In this document: positions 8,504 to 17,246 of the stretch, one piece after another
How the letters are laid out: each line of letters begins with the position of its first letter
Numbering within the stretch: the first letter of the stretch is position 1
Origin: Cellulophaga fucicola
GTDB lineage: Bacteria > Bacteroidota > Bacteroidia > Flavobacteriales > Flavobacteriaceae
DNA length: 64,000 bases
Assembly (NCBI RefSeq): GCF_900119145.1
Contig: NZ_FPIY01000001.1
Span: forward strand, 1,178,001 to 1,242,000
Direction of reading: 5' to 3'
Notes under the pieces: generated by a model
What the model was told of the DNA's origin: nothing
Databases searched by the model: none
The model's input: only the letters and a program-made list of their open reading frames with translations
Made by a program: the position numbers and the translations under genes

Positions 8504-8800
8504 ATGGCGAAGCGCAAAAAAGAGAACCTATTATTAGGAGACCTTTTACAAGATTTTATAAAAGAAAACAAATTAGACCGTGGTATAGATGGTGTTGATG
8601 CACGTGCTGCTTGGAAAAATCTAATGGGTCCTGGAGTAAACAATTATACAACTTCTGTAGAGTTACGCGCCACCACCCTATTTGTATCTTTAAGTTCTTC
8701 TGTTTTAAGAGAAGAATTAAGTCACGGAAATTCTAAAATTATAAAAATGATAAATGAAGATTTAGGTAAAGAAGTTGTAAAAAAGCTAGTTTTACGTTAA
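8504..8800 (+). CDS. DUF721 (DciA-like) family protein
   Basis: 98 residues. The pattern LLGDLLQDFIKENKL at the N-terminus, AWKNLMGP...NYTTSVELRATTLFVSLSSSVLREEL in the middle and a basic C-terminus match DUF721. That family includes DciA, the ancestral helicase-loading partner of DnaB in many bacteria lacking DnaC. The protein is short, holding just the KH-like domain and lacking the disordered tail of proteobacterial DciA. Its proximity to recF supports a replication role, but loader activity is inferred. Confidence 0.82.
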   Translation: MAKRKKENLLLGDLLQDFIKENKLDRGIDGVDARAAWKNLMGPGVNNYTTSVELRATTLFVSLSSSVLREELSHGNSKIIKMINEDLGKEVVKKLVLR

Positions 8801-8823
8801 CCATATTTCATTTTAAAGCATAA

Positions 8824-8856
8824 AAAAAACCATCAAGCAAAACTTGATGGTTTTTT
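8824..8856. terminator. Bidirectional terminator between DUF721 gene and ndk
   Basis: Arms 8830-8837 and 8843-8850 form an 8-bp GC-containing stem around a 5-nt loop, flanked by a run of As on the left and Ts on the right. The hairpin can therefore end transcripts from both convergent genes. Confidence 0.88.
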
Positions 8857-8877
8857 ATTTTTTATCTGTTTAAAGAT

Positions 8878-9297
8878 CTAGAAAATCTCTCTTCCAGAAA
8901 AATGGAAAGCTCCTTCAATAGCAGCGTTCTCATCACTATCAGATCCGTGAACTGCATTTTCTCCTATAGAAGTTGCATATAATTTACGAATAGTACCTTC
9001 AGCAGCATCAGCTGGGTTAGTAGCACCAATAAGAGCTCTAAAATCCTCAACAGCGTTATCTTTTTCTAAGATAGCAGCAACAATAGGACCTCTAGTCATA
9101 AACTCTACTAACTCTCCAAAAAATGGACGCTCGTTATGTACAGCATAAAATGCTTCTGCATCTCTTTTGCTTAACTGCGTATATTTCATTGCAACAATTT
9201 TAAAACCTGCAGATGTAATTTTTTCTAAAATACCTCCAATGTGACCGTTCTCTACACCGTCTGGCTTAATCATTGTAAAAGTTCTGTTTGTAATCAT
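8878..9297 (-). CDS. ndk: Nucleoside diphosphate kinase
   Basis: 139 residues from the ATG at 9297. A longer frame adds 17 residues that fall over the promoter, so the short form is right. The enzyme transfers the gamma phosphate from ATP to nucleoside diphosphates through a phospho-His. Visible are [11 protein letters not shown] at the N-terminus and NAVHGSDS with the catalytic His near the C-terminus. The ~140-residue length is standard. It is a monocistronic gene with its own consensus promoter and shared terminator. Confidence 0.96.
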   Translation of the reverse strand: MITNRTFTMIKPDGVENGHIGGILEKITSAGFKIVAMKYTQLSKRDAEAFYAVHNERPFFGELVEFMTRGPIVAAILEKDNAVEDFRALIGATNPADAAEGTIRKLYATSIGENAVHGSDSDENAAIEGAFHFSGREIF

Positions 9298-9315
9298 CTT
9301 CTTTTTAATTTTTTG

Positions 9316-9345
9316 CAAAAATAATGCTTTTAATATAACACGCAA
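9316..9345 (-). promoter_or_regulatory. Consensus Bacteroidota promoter for ndk
   Basis: On the minus strand TTG (9345-9343) is followed after 19 nt by TATTTTTG (9323-9316), a full match to the -33 TTG / -7 TAnnTTTG architecture. The ATG at 9297 lies 18 nt beyond the -7 box. Confidence 0.6.
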
Positions 9346-9411
9346 CAAATTAACCTAAAAGCTTGTAAAGCTATCGTTAATAGATTGTTACATTTTACCA
9401 CTGTAAGCTAA

Positions 9412-10446
9412 TTAATATTTTTGCCTTAATTGCTCTAATACTCTGCCGTTATCTCCAATCATTTTAAAATTAACTGTTTTAGTTTTAAAATTAAAGTCTA
9501 ACATTCCAAAGCTTTTTACAAAAATCACTTCTCCTACTCTATAAGGATTTTCTTCACCAGAAAAACCTGTGTATGTATGTGTTAACCCACTACTTGTAAA
9601 GTCTACTAAAGGATATTCTATACCGTCTATATTATCTACAGAAAACTCAGATATATGTCTGTCTCCAGATAAAATCATAGCTCCTTTTGCTTTAGAATCT
9701 TTTAATAACCTTTTAAGTTTATCTACTTCGTGCGGAAAATTACCCCAACCTTCAAAACCGTGTTTATTAGATATGTACTGTACACTACTTACTAGAATAT
9801 TAAAATCTGCATCAGAATTAGTTAATTCTTCTGTTAACCATTTCCATTGTTGCTCTCCTAAAATTGTTCCTTCTCCATATACATTTGGCTGCACACGTCT
9901 TTCTTTACTTGTAGATGGTGTTAAAGCTGTTCTAAAATAACGTGTATCTAATACTAAAACCTTAATTTTTCCTTCTGGTAAGTTATAATTATGAACCGCA
10001 TAAACCCCTTCTCTTGTTCTTCTTGGGCTATCTTTTGCTACTCCCATAAAGTCTAAAAACTCTTGTTCACTATCTTTCTTTGCTTTAAACTCTACGCCTC
10101 CATCATTTAAACCATAATCGTGGTCGTCCCAAGTACCAATTACAGGTACTGTCTCTTTCAATTTTTTATATCCAGGAATATTATTCTGTGCTTCATAAAC
10201 ACTTCTTAATTCTTCCATATTATCTGTATCTGCATAGATATTATCTCCGCCCCAGATCCATAAATTAGGATTGGTTGCTAAAACATCATCCCACAAAGGG
10301 TTTACCTCATCATGTTTATTACAAGATCCAAAAGCTATAATAAAATCTGACTCACTTGCTACTACTGGCTTCTGTTCTACAACATCACTTGTTTTACAAG
10401 CACTTACTATTACGAGCAACCCTAGTATAAAAATATTCTTTTTCAA
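9412..10446 (-). CDS. PhoD-like alkaline phosphatase family lipoprotein
   Basis: 344 residues. The start is a TTG at 10446, supported by a GGAG sequence a few bases upstream and by the signal peptide MKKNIFILGLLVIVSACKT with lipobox Cys at 16. The metallophosphatase domain shows GSCNKHDEVNPLW, GGDNIYADT, TWDDHDYGLNDGG and GDRHISEFS, the Asp/Asn/His metal ligands of the PhoD fold. These enzymes are Ca/Fe-dependent phosphodiesterases or phosphatases acting outside the cytoplasm. It appears monocistronic; no Pho-box was recognised. Confidence 0.88.
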   Translation of the reverse strand: MKKNIFILGLLVIVSACKTSDVVEQKPVVASESDFIIAFGSCNKHDEVNPLWDDVLATNPNLWIWGGDNIYADTDNMEELRSVYEAQNNIPGYKKLKETVPVIGTWDDHDYGLNDGGVEFKAKKDSEQEFLDFMGVAKDSPRRTREGVYAVHNYNLPEGKIKVLVLDTRYFRTALTPSTSKERRVQPNVYGEGTILGEQQWKWLTEELTNSDADFNILVSSVQYISNKHGFEGWGNFPHEVDKLKRLLKDSKAKGAMILSGDRHISEFSVDNIDGIEYPLVDFTSSGLTHTYTGFSGEENPYRVGEVIFVKSFGMLDFNFKTKTVNFKMIGDNGRVLEQLRQKY

Positions 10447-10565
10447 AATCTCCTTTTTATAATATTACAGAACAATTTTAAGACTATTTTTTTACATGCT
10501 AAAGCTTTATAACATCTATTAACTATAACATAAACCGGTTTTATTATAAAAGCTGCTCTCTCTTT

Positions 10566-10594
10566 TTGAGCATTTACTAAAAACACTATCTTTG
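10566..10594 (+). promoter_or_regulatory. Promoter for nrnA-gldI-PPIase cluster, leaderless type
   Basis: TTG at 10566-10568, 18 nt spacer, TATCTTTG at 10587-10594, a full Bacteroidota promoter match. The ATG at 10601 begins only 6 nt after the -7 box, so the transcript would have almost no 5' leader. Confidence 0.6.
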
Positions 10595-10600
10595 GTGGTT

Positions 10601-11617
10601 ATGAATAAAGAAGACATTAAAGCAACTAAGTCATTACTTAGTACGCCTCAAAAAATAGTTATTATACCACATAAAAACCCTGATGGAGATGCAATTGGCT
10701 CTACACTAGGACTATGGTATTATTTAAAAAGTATAGATCAGGATGCAGTTGTTATTGCTCCTAATAATTTTCCAAAGTTTTTAAAATGGATGCCTGGGCA
10801 AGAAGAAATTGTCATTTTTGAAGACGATAAAGAGCGTGCTCAAAAGTACATTACAGATGCTAGCTTAATTTTTACTTTAGATTTTAATCATTTATCTCGT
10901 GTAGGTTTTATGCAAGAAAGCTTAGAAGCTGCAGAAGGTACATTTATAATGATAGATCATCACCAAGCACCATCAGACTATGCAAAAGTAACATACTCAG
11001 ATGTTAGTATGAGCTCTACTTGCGAAATGGTTTACAATTTTATTGAAGCCATAGATAGTACTTCTAAAATTACAAGTGATATTGCAAACTGTTTATACAC
11101 TGGTATAATGACAGATACAGGCTCTTTTAAATACTCTTCTACCACAAGCAGAACGCACCGCGTAGTTGCAGATTTAATAGACAAAGGAGCAGAAAACATA
11201 GCCATACACAACAAAGTGTTTGATACCAATTCGCCTAGTCGATTACATATTTTAGGCTGTGCATTAAAGAATATGGTTATTCTAGAAGATTACCATACTG
11301 CCTACATCACATTAAGTCAAGAAGAGTTAGACCAAAATAACTTTAAAAAAGGAGATACAGAAGGTATTGTTAATTACGGACTTACATTAGACAATATTAT
11401 ATTTGCAGTAATATTTATTGAAAATAAAGACGAAGGAATTATAAAAATATCATTTAGATCTCAAGGCGATTTTTCTGTAAACGAATTTGCAAGAGCTCAT
11501 TTTGAAGGTGGTGGTCACGATAATGCTGCTGGTGGTAAAAGTGATCTTTCTTTGCCAGAAACAACAACTAAATTTATTGGTTTACTAGACAGCTATAAAG
11601 ACAAATTAAAAGGATGA
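10601..11617 (+). CDS. nrnA: DHH family oligoribonuclease/PAP phosphatase, NrnA-like
   Basis: 338 residues from the ATG at 10601; an upstream TTG at 10592 lies inside the promoter and is rejected. The DHH domain shows HKNPDGDAIGS, LDFNHLSRVG, IDHHQAP and GIMTDTGSFKYSST. The C-terminal DHHA1 domain ends with the substrate-binding GGGHDNAAGG. NrnA degrades short RNA oligomers and dephosphorylates 3'-phosphoadenosine 5'-phosphate. The stop overlaps the gldI start (ATGA), so the two are translationally coupled. The nrnA-gldI-PPIase order is familiar from flavobacterial genomes. Confidence 0.92.
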   Translation: MNKEDIKATKSLLSTPQKIVIIPHKNPDGDAIGSTLGLWYYLKSIDQDAVVIAPNNFPKFLKWMPGQEEIVIFEDDKERAQKYITDASLIFTLDFNHLSRVGFMQESLEAAEGTFIMIDHHQAPSDYAKVTYSDVSMSSTCEMVYNFIEAIDSTSKITSDIANCLYTGIMTDTGSFKYSSTTSRTHRVVADLIDKGAENIAIHNKVFDTNSPSRLHILGCALKNMVILEDYHTAYITLSQEELDQNNFKKGDTEGIVNYGLTLDNIIFAVIFIENKDEGIIKISFRSQGDFSVNEFARAHFEGGGHDNAAGGKSDLSLPETTTKFIGLLDSYKDKLKG

Positions 11618-12165
11618 AAAAATTAATATACGTAGTACTAGTTTTAAGTATTATTAGTTGTGACGGACCAGAAGCTAGAAGACCAATTAAAGTAAAAACT
11701 GGCAGCTACATAAAAGAGTCTATAAAACGTAATAAGGATCTATTAGCTAAAGAAGAAAAGCAAATACAAAGTATTATAAAAAAAGATACTACAAACAATT
11801 ATACTAGTGGTAAAAATGGTTCTTGGTTTTTTTACAATACAAAAAACGATCAAGAAACATATACAATACAGCCAGACGATTTAGTAACTATGAAATATAG
11901 TATACTAAGCCTTACAAACGACACTATTTATAGCTTTAACGATATTGGAACTGTGACTTACAAAGTAGATAAACAAGATTTATTTTTAGGTTTACGCAGT
12001 AGTGTTAAGCTTTTAAAAGAAAATGAAACTGCTACGTTTTTATACCCATCTTCTTTAGGGTATGGGTACCATGGAGACGATAATAAAATAGGAACCAACG
12101 TGCCTTTAAAAGCAGTTGTCTCTATACTAAATGTAGAAAAAGAAAAAGATAGTATTCTAAATTAA
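11614..12165 (+). CDS. gldI: Gliding motility-associated FKBP-type peptidyl-prolyl isomerase lipoprotein GldI
   Basis: 183 residues. The signal peptide MKKLIYVVLVLSIISC ends at a lipobox Cys (16), followed by DGPEARRPI. The mature N-terminal part is charged and helical; the C-terminal ~100 residues are an FKBP-type fold (VTMKYSILSLTNDTIYS ... FLYPSSLGYGYHGDDNKIGTNVPL). GldI is needed in Flavobacterium for gliding and is thought to fold components of the gliding/type IX secretion machinery in the periplasm. The core genes of that machinery are not in the window. Confidence 0.9.
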   Translation: MKKLIYVVLVLSIISCDGPEARRPIKVKTGSYIKESIKRNKDLLAKEEKQIQSIIKKDTTNNYTSGKNGSWFFYNTKNDQETYTIQPDDLVTMKYSILSLTNDTIYSFNDIGTVTYKVDKQDLFLGLRSSVKLLKENETATFLYPSSLGYGYHGDDNKIGTNVPLKAVVSILNVEKEKDSILN

Positions 12166-12186
12166 AAATCAATTAAAAAAGTAGAA

Positions 12187-13362
12187 ATGAAAAAAAGTTT
12201 TTTAATCTTATTAATGGCCATTACTGCAATGGTAAGTTGTAAATCTGGACAATATGCAGATTTAGATGATGGTTTATATGCAGACATAAAAACCAACAAA
12301 GGAGATATGTTGGTAAAATTAGAATACAATTTAGCACCAGTAACAGTTGCTAACTTTGTTTCTCTTGCCGAAGGAAAAAGTCCATTTGTTAGTGAAGAGT
12401 ACAAAGGAAAAAAATATTACGACGGTATTATTTTTCATAGAGTAATGAAAGATTTTATGATACAAGGTGGCGACCCTACAGGTACTGGTATGGGCAACCC
12501 TGGTTATAAATTTAAAGATGAATTCACCGATTCTTTACGTCATACAAAAAAAGGAATCTTATCTATGGCTAATTCAGGCCCTAAGACAAACGGAAGTCAG
12601 TTTTTTATAACTCACGCTCCTACTCCTTTTTTAGATGGTTTAGATGAAAACGGAAATTTAAAAAATTGTGATAACCCAAGAATTGGTTGTCATACTGTTT
12701 TTGGAGAAGTCGTAAGAGGTATAGAAGTTGTAGATTCTATTGCTATCGTAAAAGTAGTTGCTAAAAACAGACCTTTAGAAGATGTTACTATCTCTACAAT
12801 AGAAATAGTAAGAAAAGGAAAAGAAGCTAAAAAGTTTGATGCTATTAAAGTGATGACAGCTTATTTTGATGAAGAAAAAGAAGAAGAAAAAAAACAAATA
12901 GCTTTAGCAGAAGAAGCTAAAAAAACTGAAGCTGCTTTTGCTGCTGAAACTGCAGAACAAATTAAAAAAGCAGAAACGTTACCATCTGGTTTAAAAGTAC
13001 TTGTTTTAACTGAAGGTACTGGTGAAAAACCAAGAATAGGCCAAAAAGCATTAGTTAACTACGCTGGTTGGTTAAGTAATGGTACTTTGTTTGATACATC
13101 ATTAGAAGGTATTGCCAAGAAATTTGGGAAATATGATATTATTTATAAAATGCACGGCAACAATTTAAGTCCTTCTCCTATGGATTACAGCCCAGAAGCA
13201 AGATTAGCTGCTGGTTTTAAAGAGGGTTTATTACGTATGAAGGTTGGCGATAAAGTTCGTTTATTTATACCGCCACATTTAGGGTACGGTGAGCTAGGTG
13301 CTGGACCAATACCTCCTAACTCGGATTTAATTTTTGATGTAGAAATTACTGGCATTCAATAG
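12187..13362 (+). CDS. Two-domain peptidyl-prolyl isomerase lipoprotein: cyclophilin fused to FKBP
   Basis: 391 residues. A signal peptide with lipobox Cys at 18 precedes a cyclophilin domain (about 28-215; [19 protein letters not shown] and [16 protein letters not shown] are the active-site stretches). A Lys/Glu-rich helical linker (~225-270) is followed by an FKBP domain (about 272-391; [37 protein letters not shown]). Both domains look complete, so one protein carries two unrelated prolyl isomerase activities, probably anchored in the periplasm. It follows gldI by 21 nt and likely shares its promoter. Confidence 0.93.
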   Translation: MKKSFLILLMAITAMVSCKSGQYADLDDGLYADIKTNKGDMLVKLEYNLAPVTVANFVSLAEGKSPFVSEEYKGKKYYDGIIFHRVMKDFMIQGGDPTGTGMGNPGYKFKDEFTDSLRHTKKGILSMANSGPKTNGSQFFITHAPTPFLDGLDENGNLKNCDNPRIGCHTVFGEVVRGIEVVDSIAIVKVVAKNRPLEDVTISTIEIVRKGKEAKKFDAIKVMTAYFDEEKEEEKKQIALAEEAKKTEAAFAAETAEQIKKAETLPSGLKVLVLTEGTGEKPRIGQKALVNYAGWLSNGTLFDTSLEGIAKKFGKYDIIYKMHGNNLSPSPMDYSPEARLAAGFKEGLLRMKVGDKVRLFIPPHLGYGELGAGPIPPNSDLIFDVEITGIQ

Positions 13363-13397
13363 TGTAGAATTCTCTTAACAAAAAATTATCATTAAAT

Positions 13398-13424
13398 TAA
13401 AGGACTGCTCTTGGCGGTCCTTTT
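13398..13424 (+). terminator. Terminator after the PPIase gene
   Basis: A hairpin with arms AAGGAC..GC and GC..GTCCTT (13400-13408 with 13414-13422, one G-U pair) and a 5-nt loop is followed by a T-rich tail. It closes the nrnA-gldI-PPIase unit. Confidence 0.78.
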
Positions 13425-13486
13425 TATTTGTAGTACATTTACTACAAATTAATTCTCCCCATATAACCTTAAACAAATAAAACGCT

Positions 13487-14560
13487 ATGAAAAAATTTGC
13501 ATTAAAAACAGTACTACTGGTATTTTTACTTTCCTTTTTATCCTGTGACAACTCATCTAACGATCTTTTAGATGCTATTAATGATGAAAAAGGAGAAACA
13601 CAAGAAGAAGAAAACACTAACGATGACGAAACTAACAACAGCACAGCTAAAACTGTTGTAGATGCCTATGGACAGTTAAGTGTAAGCGGAAGTAAAATTG
13701 TTGACAAAAATAACAATGCCATACAATTGCGTGGTATGTCTCTATTCTGGAGTCAATGGATGCCACAATACTATACAAAAGGCACCGTTTCTTGGCTAAA
13801 AAAAGACTGGAACGCTACTATTGTTAGGGCTGCTATGGCGGTAGAAGATAATGATGGTTACTTAAGCAATCCAGAAAGAGAAAAAGCTAAAATCTTTACC
13901 GTAATAGATGCCGCTATAGAAGAAGGTATTTATGTAATTGTAGATTGGCATAGTCACCATGCAGAAGACCATTTAGAAGATGCTAAAAAGTTTTTTGCAG
14001 AAGTTGCTCAAAAATACGGAGACAAGCCTAACATTATCTACGAAATTTACAACGAACCTTTAGATGGTGTTTCATGGAACAACACACTTAAACCATACCA
14101 TGAAGCTGTTATTAAAGAAATTAGAAAGTATGACCCAGACAATATTGTAGTTTGTGGTACTAGAGTATGGTCACAACGTGTTGATGAAGTAATTGGCAAT
14201 GAAATTAATGATGCTAACGTAGCGTATACTCTTCATTACTATGCAGCTAGTCACAAGCAATATTTAAGAGATATTGCCAAACAAGCCATAGACAACAACT
14301 TAGCTATTTTTGTTACAGAATATGGCACAACAGAATACACTGGTGATGGGTATGTAGACACTTCAGAGAGTAAAGCTTGGTGGAAATTTTTAGATGATAA
14401 TAAAATATCTTGGTGCAACTGGTCTATAGCAGACAAGAACGAAAAATCTGCTGCCTTAACTCCAGGAGCTAGTGGTGATGGCAATTGGAGTCTAAACCAA
14501 GTAACCGAATCTGGAAAACTTGTACGAACTGAAATGAAGGATAAGAATCCTACTTTCTAA
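13487..14560 (+). CDS. Glycoside hydrolase family 5 endoglucanase, lipoprotein
   Basis: 357 residues. A signal peptide with lipobox LSC (Cys 20) leads to a very acidic linker (~21-58), then a GH5 domain. It shows LRGMSLFWSQ, a WHSHHAEDH stretch, the acid/base Glu in IYNEP (E190) and the nucleophile Glu in VTEYG (E278), followed by the W-rich SWCNWSIADKNE segment. This resembles GH5 subfamily 2 cellulases, which cut beta-1,4-glucans. The acidic residues after the Cys could act as a surface-export signal for Bacteroidota lipoproteins (inference). It stands alone between terminators, not in a polysaccharide utilisation locus. Confidence 0.92.
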   Translation: MKKFALKTVLLVFLLSFLSCDNSSNDLLDAINDEKGETQEEENTNDDETNNSTAKTVVDAYGQLSVSGSKIVDKNNNAIQLRGMSLFWSQWMPQYYTKGTVSWLKKDWNATIVRAAMAVEDNDGYLSNPEREKAKIFTVIDAAIEEGIYVIVDWHSHHAEDHLEDAKKFFAEVAQKYGDKPNIIYEIYNEPLDGVSWNNTLKPYHEAVIKEIRKYDPDNIVVCGTRVWSQRVDEVIGNEINDANVAYTLHYYAASHKQYLRDIAKQAIDNNLAIFVTEYGTTEYTGDGYVDTSESKAWWKFLDDNKISWCNWSIADKNEKSAALTPGASGDGNWSLNQVTESGKLVRTEMKDKNPTF

Positions 14561-14594
14561 GAAGAGTAAAAAAGAGTAAAAAAATGAAGTTTAT

Positions 14595-14632
14595 AAAAAG
14601 CCCCATTTGAAAAATTTCAAATGGGGCTTTTT
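14595..14632. terminator. Bidirectional terminator between GH5 gene and pepD
   Basis: A long symmetric hairpin (arms about 14595-14612 and 14615-14632, core GCCCCATTTGAAA) has As on the left and Ts on the right, so it can stop both convergent genes. Confidence 0.9.
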
Positions 14633-14651
14633 GTTATAGATAGTTCTTTTA

Positions 14652-16103
14652 TTATTCAGGGCTATTTTTTAATACCTCTAAAGTAAATTTCCAAAACTTT
14701 TGTACAGACGAAATACTTACACGTTCATCTGGTGAGTGTGCTCCTTTTATAGTTGGTCCAAAACTAATCATATCCATTTCGGGGTAGTTTTGCCCTAAAA
14801 TACCACATTCTAAACCTGCGTGGCAAGCTACAACTTTAGCTTTAGCTCCAAAAACAGTTTCATACTGTGCGCTTAAAACTTTTAAAATTGCAGAATCTGG
14901 GTTAGGATTCCACCCTGGGTATTCACCACTAAAGTCTACCGTAAAGTCTGCTAGTTCAAAAACAGATTTTAATGCGTTAGCTAAATCCATTTTTCCAGAA
15001 TTTACAGAAGATCTAGTTAAACACCCTATTTTTATAGCTCCGTCTTTTACTATAACTCTTGCTATGTTGTTAGATGTTTCTACCAAATCAGAAATACTAG
15101 CACTCATTGCATATACACCATTATGCGCAGCATAAATACCACGCAACATTTTTTGTTGTGCATCTGCTTGCATTGCACTTTCTGGTAAATCTATTTCAGT
15201 TAAACTAATAGTTAAATTTGGTTCTGTAACTTTTAATTCTTCTTTAATTGTAGCAGCCCAATCTTCAAAATTTTGTAAAAAATCTTTAGTCACTTTAATA
15301 GCAACTATAGCATTACTTTCTCTTGGTATTGCATTACGTAAACTACCTCCATCAATCTCAGAAATAGCCAATTCTGTATGTAAACTAGTATTATACAATA
15401 CTCTGTTCATTATTTTATTAGCATTACCTAAACCGCGGTGTATATCCATACCACTGTGCCCACCACTTAAGCCTTTTACAGTTACTTTATAACCTGTAAA
15501 ATTAGCTTGTACTGGCTCTAACTCATAAATTCTTCTAGCAGTAACATCTACACCACCTGCGCAACCTATATCAATTTCATCATCTTCTTCTGTATCTAAA
15601 TTTAAAAGAATATCGCCTTGTAAAACACCTCCTTTTAACCCCATTGCACCTGTCATACCTGTTTCCTCATCAATAGTAAACAAAGCTTCTAAAGCAGGGT
15701 GTGGTATATCTGTGCTTTCTAGCAAAGCCATAATAGCAGCAACACCCATACCATTATCTGCACCTAGAGTAGTTCCTTGAGCTCTAACCCAGTCACCATC
15801 TATGTACATTTGTATTCCTTGAGTATCAAAATCAAAAACAGTATCGTTATTTTTTTGGTGCACCATATCTAAATGAGACTGCAACGTAACCATTTTTTTG
15901 TTTTCTAAACCTGGTGTTGCAGGCTTTCTAATAATAACGTTACCAACTTCATCATTTAAAGTTTCTAACTGTAAAGACGCCCCAAAATCTAACATAAACT
16001 GTATTACTCGCTCCTCTTTTTTAGAAGGTCTTGGTACTGCATTTAAATCTGCAAATTTGTTCCAAACAGCTTTTGGTTCTAACTCTCTTATTGTTTTACT
16101 CAT
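14652..16103 (-). CDS. pepD: Aminoacyl-histidine dipeptidase (peptidase D, M20 family)
   Basis: 483 residues, matching the ~485-residue PepD length. It is a cytosolic zinc dipeptidase for beta-Ala-His and other Xaa-His dipeptides. Visible motifs are LQSHLDMVHQ (first metal His), GADNGMGVAA (bridging Asp), TIDEETGMTGA (catalytic Glu and metal ligand), GLSGGHSGMDIHRGLGNA for the dimerisation domain, and AHAGLECG-like CHAGLECGIL plus GPTIKGAHSPDERV at the C-terminus. It is monocistronic, and its start lies 72 nt from the divergent DUF3810 gene. Confidence 0.95.
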   Translation of the reverse strand: MSKTIRELEPKAVWNKFADLNAVPRPSKKEERVIQFMLDFGASLQLETLNDEVGNVIIRKPATPGLENKKMVTLQSHLDMVHQKNNDTVFDFDTQGIQMYIDGDWVRAQGTTLGADNGMGVAAIMALLESTDIPHPALEALFTIDEETGMTGAMGLKGGVLQGDILLNLDTEEDDEIDIGCAGGVDVTARRIYELEPVQANFTGYKVTVKGLSGGHSGMDIHRGLGNANKIMNRVLYNTSLHTELAISEIDGGSLRNAIPRESNAIVAIKVTKDFLQNFEDWAATIKEELKVTEPNLTISLTEIDLPESAMQADAQQKMLRGIYAAHNGVYAMSASISDLVETSNNIARVIVKDGAIKIGCLTRSSVNSGKMDLANALKSVFELADFTVDFSGEYPGWNPNPDSAILKVLSAQYETVFGAKAKVVACHAGLECGILGQNYPEMDMISFGPTIKGAHSPDERVSISSVQKFWKFTLEVLKNSPE

Positions 16104-16165
16104 CTCATTATTTTTTCTAGGCCCAAAATTACATAATAGAAAATGATTTTATAGCTACTATTCCT

Positions 16166-16173
16166 TATTTTTG
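16166..16173 (+). promoter_or_regulatory. -7 element almost touching the DUF3810 start codon
   Basis: TATTTTTG at 16166-16173 matches TAnnTTTG. Tandem ATGs lie at 16176 and 16179. With initiation a few bases after the box, the transcript would begin at or just before the second ATG, implying leaderless translation. The -33 TTG is imperfect. Confidence 0.5.
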
Positions 16174-16178
16174 ATATG

Positions 16179-17246
16179 ATGAATAACAAATTAAAAAATG
16201 CTATTGCCTTATTACTGCCTTTACAAATTATTTTGGTAAAGTGGTTGGCTAACTATCCTGCACTTATTGAAGAATATTACAGTAATGGTCTTTACCAGTA
16301 CACGTCTAAATTCTTCCGTTTTGTTTTAGGGTGGGTTCCTTTTTCGGTGGGCGACATATTATACGCCTCTCTTATAACTTTAGCAATTAGGTATCTTATT
16401 ATAAAACGAAAACACATCAAACAAAAACCGCTATTGTTTTTAAGAAATATAGTAGTAGTCCTTTCTATAGCTTATTTTACATTTCATTTTAGTTGGGGGT
16501 TAAATTACTACAGAGAACCCCTTTATAAAACGTTAAAAATAAAAGAAAAACACTCTTTAGATGAACTAGAAACTTTTGTTACTGCCTTAATTGCAAAAAC
16601 AAATACTATTCACGCAACAATAACAAAAGATAGTACAACAGCCGTAGTAATACCATATACAAAATCTGAGATTTTTGATATAACTACAAAAGGATATGTT
16701 GAATTACAAAAGAAATACCCGTTATTAGATTACAGAAACTCTAGCTTAAAAACATCTTTGTTTAGTTCTGGTTTAAGCTATGCTGGCTATGGTGGTTATT
16801 TAAATCCATTTACAAACGAAGCTCAAGTTAATGGTAAAATACCACTATACAGATTTCCTGTTGTTGCAGGTCATGAAGCCGGACACCAAATTGGATATTC
16901 CGCAGAAAACGAAACTAATTTTATTGGTTACTTAGTTACCGCTAACAACCCAGACGTTTATTTTAAATACGCAGCATACTCTTACGCACTTAGTTATTGC
17001 TTAAGTGATATTAGATATAACGATCCCGAATTGTTTAATGCTTTATACAGTAAACTAAACGTTGGAGTTAAAAAAAACTATCAAGAATTAAGTACGTTTT
17101 GGAATAATTATGAAAACCCTATGGAGCCAGTTTTAAAATCTGTATACAGTACTTTTTTAAAAGCTAACAACCAGGCAGACGGAATGAAAAGCTACAGTAG
17201 AATTGTTTCCTTACTTGTTGCATACCACCAAGAGAATCCTTTGTAA
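16179..17246 (+). CDS. DUF3810 family membrane protein with HEAGH zinc-peptidase-like motif
   Basis: 355 residues from the second of two adjacent ATGs (16176 gives one extra Met). Three hydrophobic segments lie in the first ~110 residues, followed by a soluble domain with VVAGHEAGHQIGYSAENETNF. That is an HExGH-type zincin motif with a downstream Glu-Asn-Glu that could supply the third ligand. The family is DUF3810, a Bacteroidota membrane group of unknown role. The motif argues for a membrane metalloprotease, but activity is inferred. It precedes the amidohydrolase pair by 136 nt. Confidence 0.82.
   Translation: MNNKLKNAIALLLPLQIILVKWLANYPALIEEYYSNGLYQYTSKFFRFVLGWVPFSVGDILYASLITLAIRYLIIKRKHIKQKPLLFLRNIVVVLSIAYFTFHFSWGLNYYREPLYKTLKIKEKHSLDELETFVTALIAKTNTIHATITKDSTTAVVIPYTKSEIFDITTKGYVELQKKYPLLDYRNSSLKTSLFSSGLSYAGYGGYLNPFTNEAQVNGKIPLYRFPVVAGHEAGHQIGYSAENETNFIGYLVTANNPDVYFKYAAYSYALSYCLSDIRYNDPELFNALYSKLNVGVKKNYQELSTFWNNYENPMEPVLKSVYSTFLKANNQADGMKSYSRIVSLLVAYHQENPL

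Noticed and set aside
9298-9348. 17-residue extension of ndk
   Set aside because: It covers the TTG-N19-TATTTTTG promoter and is absent from the usual ~140-residue NDK.
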